A DNA stretch of 64,000 bases from Lachnospiraceae bacterium (GCA_016286035.1 JAEERY010000019.1:1-64000), one strand, 5' to 3'; shown: positions 42,957 through 52,784, counted from the first letter of the stretch. Notes: generated from the letters alone by a model not told the origin. A program made the numbers and translations.

Positions 42957-43595
42957 CTATAATGTCGAATATCCGTAACCGTTACAGATCGCATCTATCG
43001 GTATACCCGCCTTGCACAAAGGACAGTCCTCAAAAGCATAACCTGCGTAATCGGGAAGATCCGATGTCGAATAAAGCGATCTTATAGGTGTATCGTCTAT
43101 CTTTGTAGCCACAGAATAGATAGCGGATATTCCGATAGGTGTTCCGCCGTAGAATCTTACGGAACGGAGAGCACTTCTTAAAGTCTCGCCTGTTGTGGCC
43201 GTATCAATGAGCACAAGTACTCTTTTTCCTTTTATCATGTGCTGATTGTTCTCTCTGAACATCATCTGACCGCTTGTATTGTACTCTGTGCTTGTTATAT
43301 ATATGGTCTTATGAGCATTCGCAGATATCATTCCCGCCTTGGTAAGCTTGTTCGCAAGATATGCTCCTATAACTTCCATACCGTTTAAGCACAGGATGGT
43401 ATCAATAACATCACTTGCAAGATACATCTCGGCAAGCTCTTCTCCAGTAGCTCTTGCCTCACGCTGTCTTGCCTTCATATCACTCAGATCCATGTAATAA
43501 TTAACGTGTGAATTGGGTGTCACAAAGTGTCCCGGAATATAACGGAGCACTACATCTTTGTTCTTGGAATAGTCGATCTTCTTATAATCCTGCAT
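42957..43595 (-). CDS. Phosphoribosyltransferase-like protein
   Basis: A 212-residue type I phosphoribosyltransferase-fold protein: the PRPP-binding strand-loop VLVLIDTATTGETLRSA, and a C-terminal CPLCKAGIPIDAI that could bind a metal. It resembles orotate phosphoribosyltransferase-like proteins of Lachnospiraceae with no proven substrate, and true PyrE is at 19.4 kb. It begins with a strong AAGGAGG site and a hairpin-forming repeat just upstream, and it sits 20 bases before feoAB, which may reflect chance or shared control. Confidence 0.85.
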   Translation of the reverse strand: MQDYKKIDYSKNKDVVLRYIPGHFVTPNSHVNYYMDLSDMKARQREARATGEELAEMYLASDVIDTILCLNGMEVIGAYLANKLTKAGMISANAHKTIYITSTEYNTSGQMMFRENNQHMIKGKRVLVLIDTATTGETLRSALRSVRFYGGTPIGISAIYSVATKIDDTPIRSLYSTSDLPDYAGYAFEDCPLCKAGIPIDAICNGYGYSTL

Positions 43596-43606
43596 ACTGT
43601 CCTCCT

Positions 43607-43633
43607 TGTCTAAATCAAACTATTGTTTAGACA
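43607..43633. promoter_or_regulatory. Inverted repeat in the leader of the phosphoribosyltransferase-feoAB unit
   Basis: TGTCTAAA (43607-43614) and TTTAGACA (43626-43633) are a perfect 8-base repeat with an 11-base spacer, ending two bases before the GGAGG. It could be an operator for a regulator or an RNA hairpin close to the ribosome-binding site. No promoter was confidently located. Confidence 0.5.
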
Positions 43634-43679
43634 GCCAAAAACACTGCTGCCACCTACAAATATTTTATCACATGTGATA

Positions 43680-45422
43680 TCACGCCTCAAGTAACATCCT
43701 TAAGTTGATGCCTATGTTGCTGGCTATGAATCCGCCCATATTGTAAGCCTTGTCATTCAGTTCGCAAAACAGTAAACCGTATGTAGTCCTCTCGTAAAAA
43801 ACAGGGAATACAGCAATACTCTCAAGTCTTGACTGAGCAAAGCTCTGTTTTAAAATGTCCTTTGTCTTCTTCCTCTGTCTGTCGGCCGGAGTAAGATATA
43901 CATCGCCATCCTTTATTATGCATTTTAAGAGGATCTCGTCCGGATAGGTCACCACCTCATATTCCTCTCTGACAACGGGTTCATCAAACATGAACAGCGA
44001 TCCGTTCTCTATGCCTTCGAGACCCAGATTCTTTATGTATGTCAGTAAGACCTTCTCTTTATCACCGGCATAATCCATTCCGATGACCAGATGCTCTCTC
44101 ATTCTCTTTATATTGCTGAATGATGAGTTTCTCTGTGCGGTATTGGTCTTGCATATTTCCCTTATACATGCATCTCTCATTCGTATAAAAAGATTGTTTA
44201 TCATTGAGATAACAGCCGGTGAACCCTTAAGGGCATTGATCGCATACTGCAGCCTGCTCATACAATCTATGAGCTTTTCCGCATCCGTATACTCCATGGC
44301 TCCGTTAGCAAAGAAGACATCCACCATACGTTCTACATCTTCATAATCCTCATAAGGCATGTACTTATTCTTATATGCCTTAAGTATCTTTGAAATAAAT
44401 TCAAAATACAGACGTCTCAGATTGACCGAAGAGCTTTTGATCGATGCCGCTTTGTATCTGTAGAAGCAGTCATCAAACATTCTGTAGATAAAAGCTTCAT
44501 TGGCATCGAGCAGTTCCCTGTTGGTATACTGATACATTTCGTAAGGAAGAGACTGTCTTCCGTACAGTCTGGTCTTGACTTTAGCACTCTCGACTTCCTG
44601 TCCGTTCATCATATCGATAAGGATCTGAACAGCCTTTTTTCCAAGCGTTATCTCATCGGCACCCACAGAACTCAGTGAAGGTATCATCTCGCTTGCCATC
44701 CTTGTATTATCAAATCCGAATACCATGATATCCTCGCCCGGAATAAGCTCCCTGCTCTTCATCACATTGTACAGTCCTACGGCAGCCGTATCGTTCACGC
44801 AAAAGATCGCTTCCACACCGGGATTGTTGTTAAGTAGCTTTTCAGCCTGCTGTTCCGTGTGTGTGGACATATTTGTGATCTCGTACTGTTCCTCTCTGAA
44901 GGGAAGTCCGTTCTCCTCAAGGCACTTTATGAATATCTCTTTTCTCTTTCCCGCATCAAGGTTTGACTCGACTCCGCCAAGCATACAGATCTTCGTAAAT
45001 CCGTTTACGTTTACAAGATAATCTATGGCTTCCTTGATACCCGACTCATTGTCATAGTTTATTGTTATCTGATCTTCAAGCGATGATGTCAGAACAACCT
45101 TGGGTATATCCTTAAATGAATCAAGAAATTCCTTAAAATCCTTCTCGTCTACTACCCATCCCATTGAGCCGCCAAAGACGATTATCCCGTCAATCTCACA
45201 CTGATAACCGAGGCTGTAAATTCCGTTGAACACCGCATCATACTGCCAGTTGTTCTCGGTCCTCTTTCCTCTGATGAGCACCTCTCCGGGCAGTACGGCG
45301 ATATTGATCCCGCCTGTGGGAGGAATCGCATTCCTGATACTCTCGACCAGATCCCTGCAAAATTCATTAGCTATATTTCCGGCTATAACCGCTATCGTCT
45401 TATCCTTGTTCGTATCCTGCAT
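43680..45422 (-). CDS. Orphan LacI-type sensor protein without HTH or GGDEF
   Basis: A 580-residue cytoplasmic protein. The first 300 residues match periplasmic-binding-protein/LacI sensor folds: IAVIAGNIANEFCRDLVESI, IDGIIVFGG, EAIFCVNDTAAVGLY and DIMVFGFDNTRMA. There is no N-terminal helix-turn-helix and no signal peptide. A helical region (about 300-440) leads to a GAF-like end with YGLLFCELNDKAYNMGGF, after which similar Lachnospiraceae proteins often carry a GGDEF domain; here the chain stops. The gene follows the EAL protein gene by 30 bases. It probably senses a small ligand and acts through protein contact, which is inference. Ribosome-binding site is weak. Confidence 0.8.
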   Translation of the reverse strand: MQDTNKDKTIAVIAGNIANEFCRDLVESIRNAIPPTGGINIAVLPGEVLIRGKRTENNWQYDAVFNGIYSLGYQCEIDGIIVFGGSMGWVVDEKDFKEFLDSFKDIPKVVLTSSLEDQITINYDNESGIKEAIDYLVNVNGFTKICMLGGVESNLDAGKRKEIFIKCLEENGLPFREEQYEITNMSTHTEQQAEKLLNNNPGVEAIFCVNDTAAVGLYNVMKSRELIPGEDIMVFGFDNTRMASEMIPSLSSVGADEITLGKKAVQILIDMMNGQEVESAKVKTRLYGRQSLPYEMYQYTNRELLDANEAFIYRMFDDCFYRYKAASIKSSSVNLRRLYFEFISKILKAYKNKYMPYEDYEDVERMVDVFFANGAMEYTDAEKLIDCMSRLQYAINALKGSPAVISMINNLFIRMRDACIREICKTNTAQRNSSFSNIKRMREHLVIGMDYAGDKEKVLLTYIKNLGLEGIENGSLFMFDEPVVREEYEVVTYPDEILLKCIIKDGDVYLTPADRQRKKTKDILKQSFAQSRLESIAVFPVFYERTTYGLLFCELNDKAYNMGGFIASNIGINLRMLLEA

Positions 45423-45452
45423 AATCCGTACCGTTAGCAAATCTACCTGTTA

Positions 45453-48050
45453 CTACTCAATAATAAATGTTGATGGCTTAGAGAATAAGAAGCCCTGCGA
45501 ATAATCTATTCCGTAACTTACCATCTTGTCCTGTATATCCTCATTCTCAACAAACTCGGCAATGATATTTATCTCTCTTTCGGAAAGCTTCTTCCAGCCC
45601 GAAATGAGCGCTATCAGATTCTCTGCCTCTTTGTTGTCAACACACCTCTTTACGATCGATCCGTCGATCTTAAGATAATCAAAATGTATATCCATTACAT
45701 GCTGCAGGTTTGAGAATCCGCTTCCGAAATCATCGAGAGCTATCTTTCCGCCAAGCTCATGTATCCTGTCAACGAATGCAATGATCGTGGAATAATCATC
45801 AATGTCCTCATTTTCCAGTATTTCAAACACAAAGTTTTCCGGATGAGGCGCAGTGCCTAAAAAATCATAGATGAACTCTGTCATATCACGATTTCTTATG
45901 TCACGGATACCTAGATTTATGCTGACGCTCTTGTTAGTCAGATCCCTGAAATGCTCAAACACCTTTCCAACCATGATCTTTGACATGCTGTCATAAAGCA
46001 TGCCGAATGAACGCGCTACATCGAGGAATGCATTCGGATAGTACATCCTTCCTTCCTCATCAACGACTCTCATAAGCGATTCATAATGCTCTATGTGCTG
46101 ACTGCTGTTGCTGTATATTCCCTGATACTGCGGAACTATCAGATCATTTGCTATCGCATAGTTGATAACGTTAACCATGTGATATTTTTCCCTTATTATC
46201 ACATCGTCCGGTCTGCTGGTCTTAGCGTCACAAACATAGAACTGAATATTCTTTGTCATCATCGTAAGACGTGCATTATTATATACGCTTATCATGTTTT
46301 CAACCGTACAGTTATCTATAACGCAGAAAAGCGGGATGATCGCGATGTATTCATCATTTGTAGCGAACAGTTCCTTCTGCAGTTTTTCCATATCCTTGGT
46401 AAATTCATTAAGATCCACCATATATGAACGCGCACCGATCGCGATATGCCATTTTTCCTCGCTGTATATGTGATATCTTTTGCTTTCCGCAAACTGTCTG
46501 CATTTTTTAACATAGTTGCGATAAGTAAGATCTATGAAATCATCGGAGAATACCGTATTCATGCTCTCAATATCAAGAACACTTATCATGCATATGCGGT
46601 CATATCCCTTAAGCTTTATATCCATGTTCATTGCCGCAACATTCATGATACCGGTATCATTTGAATACAAAAGCTTGCTGGCACATTCATGGATGAACTC
46701 CTTGACTGTCTCATCGGCATTCTTTCTTGATCCTTCCATGGCCGTAAGATATCCAAGCAGCTCTTCGTTATCCTTCTCAAGCATTTCGGTGTGAAGGAAA
46801 ACGTAAGGGTTGAAGGCCTGTGCTTCAGCTTCCTCGCCTAAGGCAGCGACAATAAATGCACAGTTTGCGAAAACATTCTTTTCTCCGTTATGAAATATCT
46901 CGCCTCCGGTAAGACATCCGCATATATTGGTGTTCTCATAGATCGAGATCTCCCATTTCGCACAGTTTGAATATATATTGGGTCTTGTTATACATGAGTA
47001 GCCGAACAGAGTCTGTGCCTTCTCAAAAGAAGATATCTTGTTAAACATCTTCTGATTATCAGACACTATCTTTCTGTCATGGATAAAAGCTCTCTTTATC
47101 TTTCTGCCGTTTGATATCTCATGTGTGGCCCTTATCAGCTCACGTTTGCAGGTTGTCGCAACATCCGGATGCTGGCTGTACATATCTGCGTATTTTTGAT
47201 CTTCTCTCGAATAGATATCTTCAAGGCTCTTTGATTCATCATATATTACAAGGAAAGGTATATCGCCATTATCGGAATATACATAAGGGAAAACATATGC
47301 ATAATCGGCATGTTTACCGAGTACGCCTCCAACACGCTTGCGATACTCGACCGCAGCATCGTTTCCGTCTACAGACAGGATGCACTCACCGAACGAATCG
47401 GTGATCGTCATCTCATTTCCCACAACCTCGGCTCCGGTTACATATGACATGATCCCATCAAGGCTCTCACCGTTTATCGATGCGACCAAAAGAGCTTTAT
47501 TGGTATAACCGTTTTCGTTAAAGACATAACCTCTATTAACCGAGCGGTCCGTCCTTATATCGGGAACATTTGCCAGGCCTCCCAGCATCTTTACATCAGG
47601 GAATCTCTCATTGCATTTGTCTATAAAGCTCAATATACCCGGAAATGTTGAAGTCACAAACGTGAGTAAGAGTTGAGTATCCTCGCAAAGAACCTCTTCT
47701 TTCACAGACTGACATAACAGATCCGTGGAATAAGGAACTCCCGTTTTTTCATCGTGTGTCGGGATCATTGCTGTTTTGATACTGCCGGATGACATCCTGG
47801 TCACAGATATGATGCACTGATTGTTACTCAGCTTTCCCGCATTGATAGTGCCGGAAGTACTTGTTCCGACTATATGTGCATTGGGAACGAGTTCTTTAAT
47901 GAAACGCGCCAGTTCAACAGCCTCGTCACCGAAGTGTATCGCAGTGTGTATTCGTATGAGAATATCTCCTTTTCCCGAATCCAGCATAAGTTGTTCAAAT
48001 GTTCCGGAAAGCCTTGAACGTGATATATATTGAATGTTCCATGTGATCAT
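45453..48050 (-). CDS. FIST-degenerate GGDEF-EAL signalling protein
   Basis: An 865-residue soluble protein. Residues about 20-240 and 240-390 fit FIST_N and FIST_C small-ligand sensor domains (for example KMLGGLANVPD and CGCLTGGEIFHNG). About 430-600 fits a GGDEF fold lacking the motif. The C-terminal EAL domain (about 610-860) has E657 in YESL, the N of SINLGIRD, DD at 773-774 in LDDFGSG, the LKIDGS lysine and SQGFLFSKP, so key residues for c-di-GMP phosphodiesterase activity are largely kept. GAGG lies 8 bases before ATG. It is the promoter-proximal partner of the LacI-like sensor gene. Confidence 0.9.
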   Translation of the reverse strand: MITWNIQYISRSRLSGTFEQLMLDSGKGDILIRIHTAIHFGDEAVELARFIKELVPNAHIVGTSTSGTINAGKLSNNQCIISVTRMSSGSIKTAMIPTHDEKTGVPYSTDLLCQSVKEEVLCEDTQLLLTFVTSTFPGILSFIDKCNERFPDVKMLGGLANVPDIRTDRSVNRGYVFNENGYTNKALLVASINGESLDGIMSYVTGAEVVGNEMTITDSFGECILSVDGNDAAVEYRKRVGGVLGKHADYAYVFPYVYSDNGDIPFLVIYDESKSLEDIYSREDQKYADMYSQHPDVATTCKRELIRATHEISNGRKIKRAFIHDRKIVSDNQKMFNKISSFEKAQTLFGYSCITRPNIYSNCAKWEISIYENTNICGCLTGGEIFHNGEKNVFANCAFIVAALGEEAEAQAFNPYVFLHTEMLEKDNEELLGYLTAMEGSRKNADETVKEFIHECASKLLYSNDTGIMNVAAMNMDIKLKGYDRICMISVLDIESMNTVFSDDFIDLTYRNYVKKCRQFAESKRYHIYSEEKWHIAIGARSYMVDLNEFTKDMEKLQKELFATNDEYIAIIPLFCVIDNCTVENMISVYNNARLTMMTKNIQFYVCDAKTSRPDDVIIREKYHMVNVINYAIANDLIVPQYQGIYSNSSQHIEHYESLMRVVDEEGRMYYPNAFLDVARSFGMLYDSMSKIMVGKVFEHFRDLTNKSVSINLGIRDIRNRDMTEFIYDFLGTAPHPENFVFEILENEDIDDYSTIIAFVDRIHELGGKIALDDFGSGFSNLQHVMDIHFDYLKIDGSIVKRCVDNKEAENLIALISGWKKLSEREINIIAEFVENEDIQDKMVSYGIDYSQGFLFSKPSTFIIE

Positions 48051-48158
48051 ATGGTAATCCTCTTGCTATTTTTATGTTGTCAACAAGGTGCTATTTTAAA
48101 TATAACATTTTTTACCAAAACATTAAAGTGGATAGGAATACTTTTGTGCAATATAAAC

Positions 48159-48186
48159 AAAAACAGGCCGCCTGTTAGCAGCCTGT
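48159..48186 (-). terminator. Terminator of the SH3 protein gene (48.2 kb)
   Basis: Minus-strand ACAGGCTGC/GCGGCCTGT (with one T-G pair), loop TAACAG, followed by TTTTTG. A strong terminator between the SH3 gene and the EAL gene. Confidence 0.88.
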
Positions 48187-48204
48187 CATATGTCTTAATA
48201 TATT

Positions 48205-49470
48205 TTATTCGAGATACTCGCTCTTAACGTAGCCTGTTTTTCCGTTAAACTTGACTTTGGTCCAGCCGTCAGCCTGTTTGTTGATAACGGTCATCTCCTC
48301 GCCCTTATATGCAACCGCTACCCTGTCTGCAGTAGTCGAAGCGCTCTCTCTGATGTTAACCGTATCTCTTGCCTTGGCTTTTCCGCTTGAAGGAGAATTG
48401 GCAGCCGCCTCTTCATCCGTAACCTCATCGTTCTTTACCTCGGCCTGCTGATTCTCTTCCTCCGGCTGTTCCTCGCCTTCTATCTGAAGATATTCTGTCT
48501 TGATATAACACTCCTTGTTATTGTATATGATCTTGGACCATCCGTTTATCTTCTGCTCAAGCACGATGAACTCATCACCTTTTTGAGCCTTTCCTACCTT
48601 ATCGGCATTCTCGGAATCGGAGCTTCTTATATTGACCACGTCGGTCGTTTTAGCTTTCTTCTCAATGGTCTCTACAACCTGTACATCTTCTCCGTCCGGA
48701 GTATCCACACCATCATCTGTTGTATCGCCCTGTGCATCCTCACTGTTCTTGGCAAGCTCATCGCCTACAGCAGAGCTCAAAAGTGACGGGAGCAGATCAA
48801 GGAAAGCTGCGAGTTCTTCATCCTCAGCTACAGCCTCGTTAAACTTTACGTTTACTGTGTTGTTAAGATCAACCACATCATCCTGTACGGATATGATCTT
48901 GCAGTAATTTGCCAGCTTCTCATCCTGTTCATCATCATTGATATACAGTCTGCCGGTAGCATCCTTGCAGACATACCATGCGTTTAAGCCCGGAACCACC
49001 TTTTCATAATCGGCCAGTTTTACTTCATAGTAAGCAAATACCATATATGAATCAGCTACCGGACCGCTCTTTGTATAGCATGTCACAGTCGGATAGCTCT
49101 CGATATATTCCGATTTCTTCTCGATGATGATCTTTTCTTTCTCATCAACGGATGACTTGATGGACTCTATGGTAGCCACATCTCCTGCTGCCGCAGCATC
49201 GTAATACTTTCTCATAAGATCGTTGACCTCGGGAAAAGCATCAGTCTGCATAGCTTCATCGGTTATAACATAATCCTCGGATACCTGCTCGGTATCAGGT
49301 GCTACCACATCCTGGTTAGGTTTCTTTGAAGAAACGACACCAATGACTATACCAACGATAACGATCAGAGCAAATGCAGCAACTATGATCGTATTCTTTT
49401 TGTTACCTTTAATAAGTTTTGCCACGTCCTTAAACCACTTGACTGCGGCATTATCTTTTTCTATCTTCAA
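48205..49470 (-). CDS. Membrane-anchored protein with two SH3 domains (TTG start)
   Basis: A 421-residue protein: short cytoplasmic N-terminus, one membrane span (about 27-46, IIVAAFALIVIVGIVIGVV), a helical acidic extracellular domain with a cystatin-like NTF2-type look (about 70-210, not certain), then two SH3b domains (about 275-330 and 365-421) joined by a Glu/Asn-rich linker. SH3b domains suggest cell-wall binding. GGAG sits 7 bases before TTG at 49470. tRNA-Arg ends 19 bases upstream with no terminator between, so they are probably on one transcript. Confidence 0.86.
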   Translation of the reverse strand: MKIEKDNAAVKWFKDVAKLIKGNKKNTIIVAAFALIVIVGIVIGVVSSKKPNQDVVAPDTEQVSEDYVITDEAMQTDAFPEVNDLMRKYYDAAAAGDVATIESIKSSVDEKEKIIIEKKSEYIESYPTVTCYTKSGPVADSYMVFAYYEVKLADYEKVVPGLNAWYVCKDATGRLYINDDEQDEKLANYCKIISVQDDVVDLNNTVNVKFNEAVAEDEELAAFLDLLPSLLSSAVGDELAKNSEDAQGDTTDDGVDTPDGEDVQVVETIEKKAKTTDVVNIRSSDSENADKVGKAQKGDEFIVLEQKINGWSKIIYNNKECYIKTEYLQIEGEEQPEEENQQAEVKNDEVTDEEAAANSPSSGKAKARDTVNIRESASTTADRVAVAYKGEEMTVINKQADGWTKVKFNGKTGYVKSEYLE

Positions 49471-49488
49471 AACTACTCTCCTTTAGAC

Positions 49489-49560
49489 TGCGTCCGACAG
49501 GAATCGAACCTGCATCAAAGGCGTCGGAGGCCTCCGTTCTATCCATTATACTACGGACGC
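49489..49560 (-). tRNA. tRNA-Arg (CCG)
   Basis: A 72-base cloverleaf on the minus strand: acceptor GCGTCCG/CGGACGC, anticodon stem GAGGC/GCCTT with loop CTCCGAC (anticodon CCG), T-loop GTTCGATTC, discriminator A. CCA is not encoded. Confidence 0.94.
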
Positions 49561-49587
49561 TTGACGTTAAAAAAACATACGCTAAAC

Positions 49588-49617
49588 ATCATACCATATT
49601 TAGTGGTATCTGTCCAA
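49588..49617 (-). promoter_or_regulatory. Sigma-A promoter of tRNA-Arg
   Basis: TTGGAC (49612-49617), 18-base spacer, TATGAT (49588-49593) on the minus strand, 27 bases before the tRNA. It lies in the short gap after the GT-C gene, which has no terminator. Confidence 0.72.
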
Positions 49618-49631
49618 TCCTGCCCAATTTC

Positions 49632-51236
49632 TCATTTTCTGCGGTATATTCTGTACTTTTCAGTCTCCCCTTTTACAACAAAATTTTCATCAAGATAATC
49701 CAGGTCAAAAGAGTCATAATATACAAGCATCGGCCAGTCACTCTGTTCGTTGTTTTCAAGAAATGCGGTGCTTAGCACGACATAGTCTGCTTCTTCAAGC
49801 GAAGCTTCATTAGGTTCGATATCGTAATAGAACTTAAGCACGAATCTCTGAAAATCATCGGTGTAATATATGCTGTCTATCTCTCGTGCATCTCCATCCA
49901 TCACATTAAGGACATCCGCTATGTCATTTTCCCTGTCTGCCAGTTCAATCCTTGAGGGTCTGTACCATGTAAATATGAACACAGCTACCATGGCATAAAA
50001 GAACATGAGGAAATATATCCCCTGCTCAGCCATCGTATAGACTTTATCCTCTCTCTTTAAATACTTCTTTAAGAGCTTGAATATGCTTGATATCAAAAAG
50101 GTGACCATGACTCCGTAGATCAGAGCAAAAAAGCTGAATACCCTAAGATAGGGCTGTACGCTCTGAACGATAAGCATGACAGGGATCGATATACCGAAGA
50201 CAGCTACTATCGAAGCACTCATGAACTCTCTTTTTGCTTCCTCATCTTTAGCACCTTCCTTATCTCTTAAGAAACCTATTATATAGCCAAGTGCTGCTAT
50301 AACCGAAAGAGCCGAAACTATACATGCTGCCAGTCCCATACAGCTTTGAGAATATGCATAGAACTGATCGAAAATACTCTCAAAGTACCCAAAGAGTCCC
50401 GTTATGACCTCTTTTCTGTCTATGCTCTGGATATACGGAGTATCCAGCATATACTGCATGCCCCTTGAAAACGCCGATACCGGAGAAGTCTTTATGACAT
50501 CCAGCTGATACATGCCAAAGAACGCACTGTCGGTCTCCTTGCTAAGAAGGTTCGATCCTATGGCAAGCCATACTAGAGAATACATCGCAAATGTCATTAC
50601 GGCACCCGCAAGGGAAGCTATAATGAGTTTAAACATCTTCTTATGATCTTTGGTCACAAGAAGGAAGAAACCTCCCGTCAGGCATACCGGAATGACCCAG
50701 TATGTGCTGCTCGGTATGGTATAGAGACCCCAGGCAAGTGACACGGCCCATATAACATAAAACTTAAGCTTATCCTCTCCAAAAGCTATCCGCATGAGCA
50801 TATTGAGTGCGATCAAAAGACATGTGGTGGAGAGTGCATATCCCCTTCCCTGAAACGCAAGAGAATAAGGCATATATGCACCTATAAAGCAGGCCAGATA
50901 CATAAGCTCATACTTTGCATTTATATACTGCACGAGTCTGTATATAAGGTAAATATTGATCGTCGAGCATATGACAGAAACAGCCCTCAGTCCAAGATAA
51001 CTGTTTCCAAACAGGTCCATTACACCTGCAAGAACTGAATAACCCATATGGTTATTCGGTACAGGCCAGTGTATGGCGGCATATATGGGGCCCCTCGATA
51101 CAAAGTAATAATATGTATAGAGCTCATCATACCAGGGTCTGTTCACAAACATGCTGTGTGCATAAGAAACTGCCATTATGACAAGCAGAACTATAAGACT
51201 GCTGTGTTTTTTTGCGCTTTCCTTTAATCCGTTCAT
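49632..51236 (-). CDS. GT-C type membrane glycosyltransferase-like protein
   Basis: A 534-residue polytopic membrane protein with about 11 to 13 spans. The first extracellular loop holds RPWYDELYTYY, a D-E motif of the kind used by GT-C enzymes (PMT/ArnT, GT39/GT83) to act on polyprenyl-phosphate sugars, followed by HWPVPNNHMGYS. The C-terminal soluble part is short and unlike known acceptors. It is co-transcribed with the next GT-C gene upstream (3-base gap). Wall glycan or protein mannosylation is possible; neither donor nor acceptor is known. Confidence 0.82.
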   Translation of the reverse strand: MNGLKESAKKHSSLIVLLVIMAVSYAHSMFVNRPWYDELYTYYYFVSRGPIYAAIHWPVPNNHMGYSVLAGVMDLFGNSYLGLRAVSVICSTINIYLIYRLVQYINAKYELMYLACFIGAYMPYSLAFQGRGYALSTTCLLIALNMLMRIAFGEDKLKFYVIWAVSLAWGLYTIPSSTYWVIPVCLTGGFFLLVTKDHKKMFKLIIASLAGAVMTFAMYSLVWLAIGSNLLSKETDSAFFGMYQLDVIKTSPVSAFSRGMQYMLDTPYIQSIDRKEVITGLFGYFESIFDQFYAYSQSCMGLAACIVSALSVIAALGYIIGFLRDKEGAKDEEAKREFMSASIVAVFGISIPVMLIVQSVQPYLRVFSFFALIYGVMVTFLISSIFKLLKKYLKREDKVYTMAEQGIYFLMFFYAMVAVFIFTWYRPSRIELADRENDIADVLNVMDGDAREIDSIYYTDDFQRFVLKFYYDIEPNEASLEEADYVVLSTAFLENNEQSDWPMLVYYDSFDLDYLDENFVVKGETEKYRIYRRK

Positions 51237-51239
51237 TCT

Positions 51240-52745
51240 CTATTCTTCTTTTAGACTGAGTTCATATATATTGAACCAGTATCTCTCAAGCAGGCATTCT
51301 CCCATATATTTACAGCTAACCCCCAAATCTTCCCAGTTTTCAACGATCTCATCACGCACGTTGAAGCTTCCGAAAAAGTATGTTTTCTTTCCGCTTTTTA
51401 CAAGATCCATTACACCTTTATCATCAACGGGAGCACATCCTGAAAACATATCTCTTACCACGTCAAAAACCTCCCCGTCATAGATATATATATCATCCTC
51501 CGGAAGATAAAACGCTGCAATAGTCGTCACATGATCGAAATTCGTTATAACATTGCTGTCTTCTTCTATCTGCGAAAGAACTTCATTTGTATGTATCCAT
51601 GCATCGGATTTCTTATTCTCTTCCGCAGAAAATCCGCCAAAGGATATATATCCTGCGATCAGACATATAAAGATAACGGTATAGATAAGAGTATCCTTCT
51701 TTTTATAAACAAGAGTCTGCGCTATGTTAAGATACAGTATGCCAAACATCGGTATCATATATCTGTATGTGAATATTGGACTTTTAAGGATCGAGAACAC
51801 AAATCCGACTGCAACTATAAGCGCTATGGCTACAGGTCCTACGATCACAGTCATGACATCCGTCTTATCCGGTTTCTTAATAAGGAATGATATATATGCA
51901 ACCGCACACATGAGTATCATTACTGCTGCAACAAGATACCCCAGCTTCACATTTGCGATATCAGGAAGAAAGATGAACTTTAAACATCCCGGTATGCTCC
52001 TTAAAGTCATGGGCTGGATCCAGAATGATCCCGTCACGGCACTCATCTGCCTGTACATCGAGGGCAGCCATGGTATATATGCAATTATCGATAAAGCTAT
52101 CATTATAAGAACAGGCTTTACCGTTCTTTTATTCAGGATAACTCCGATAAGCAGAATTATGTAAACCGCAATAATACCTACACAGGCAAAATACTGTGTG
52201 TAAGCCGCTGCCAGTGACATGAAAAAGAAAACAAAATATCTTACCTTGCCGTCATCTTCTTTTTTAAGTATATCCGTCATCGCAGCGAACGCAAATGTTA
52301 CAAACATGAGTGATAAACTGTACATACGTATCTCCACGTAGTACGTAGCCATCTGCGGCATCATCACCATAAACAGTGAGTACAGTACCGCCGTTGACAG
52401 ATCATATCTTTTTCTTACCCATGTGAACGCAAAGACAAGAATTGCCAAAAGAGGTAGAAACGACGCGAGTTTGCATGCAGGTATCTGGGCAATGCCGAAT
52501 GTTTCAAACACAGCCATGCATGCTTTAAGATATATGTAATAAAGCGGAGGATGCACATCTCTTGCCGCTATACTTATCATGTCCGCAAAAGGATACTGTG
52601 CAAACTTTACCGAAAAGACTTCATCATACCAGATGTCGGAAGCACCCGTCTTGGCTAAGATGAAGAAACCTGTCATAAAAATATATGCAAGGATCAGATA
52701 TAAGAAATATCTGATCTTTGATTTTTCTTTTATGTTCTCTCCCAT
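51240..52745 (-). CDS. GT-C type glycosyltransferase (GT39/PMT-like)
   Basis: A 501-residue protein with about 11 to 12 membrane spans. SDIWYDEVFSVKFA and RDVHPPLYYIYLKA are the two loop-1 signatures of the PMT-type superfamily, with the acidic residues expected to bind metal and lipid-linked sugar. The extracellular C-terminus (about 380-500) is soluble. First gene of a two-gene operon, divergent from the third GT-C gene. Related proteins place sugars on lipids, polymers or proteins; the target is unknown. Confidence 0.85.
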   Translation of the reverse strand: MGENIKEKSKIRYFLYLILAYIFMTGFFILAKTGASDIWYDEVFSVKFAQYPFADMISIAARDVHPPLYYIYLKACMAVFETFGIAQIPACKLASFLPLLAILVFAFTWVRKRYDLSTAVLYSLFMVMMPQMATYYVEIRMYSLSLMFVTFAFAAMTDILKKEDDGKVRYFVFFFMSLAAAYTQYFACVGIIAVYIILLIGVILNKRTVKPVLIMIALSIIAYIPWLPSMYRQMSAVTGSFWIQPMTLRSIPGCLKFIFLPDIANVKLGYLVAAVMILMCAVAYISFLIKKPDKTDVMTVIVGPVAIALIVAVGFVFSILKSPIFTYRYMIPMFGILYLNIAQTLVYKKKDTLIYTVIFICLIAGYISFGGFSAEENKKSDAWIHTNEVLSQIEEDSNVITNFDHVTTIAAFYLPEDDIYIYDGEVFDVVRDMFSGCAPVDDKGVMDLVKSGKKTYFFGSFNVRDEIVENWEDLGVSCKYMGECLLERYWFNIYELSLKEE

Positions 52746-52784
52746 AACGCATATTCTACCACAACAGACGCTGATGGCTCAAGT

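Noticed and set aside
43596-43679. A frameshifted GGDEF remnant after the LacI-like sensor gene
   Set aside because: Only about 84 bases separate the genes, and no GGDEF-like motif is seen in any frame.
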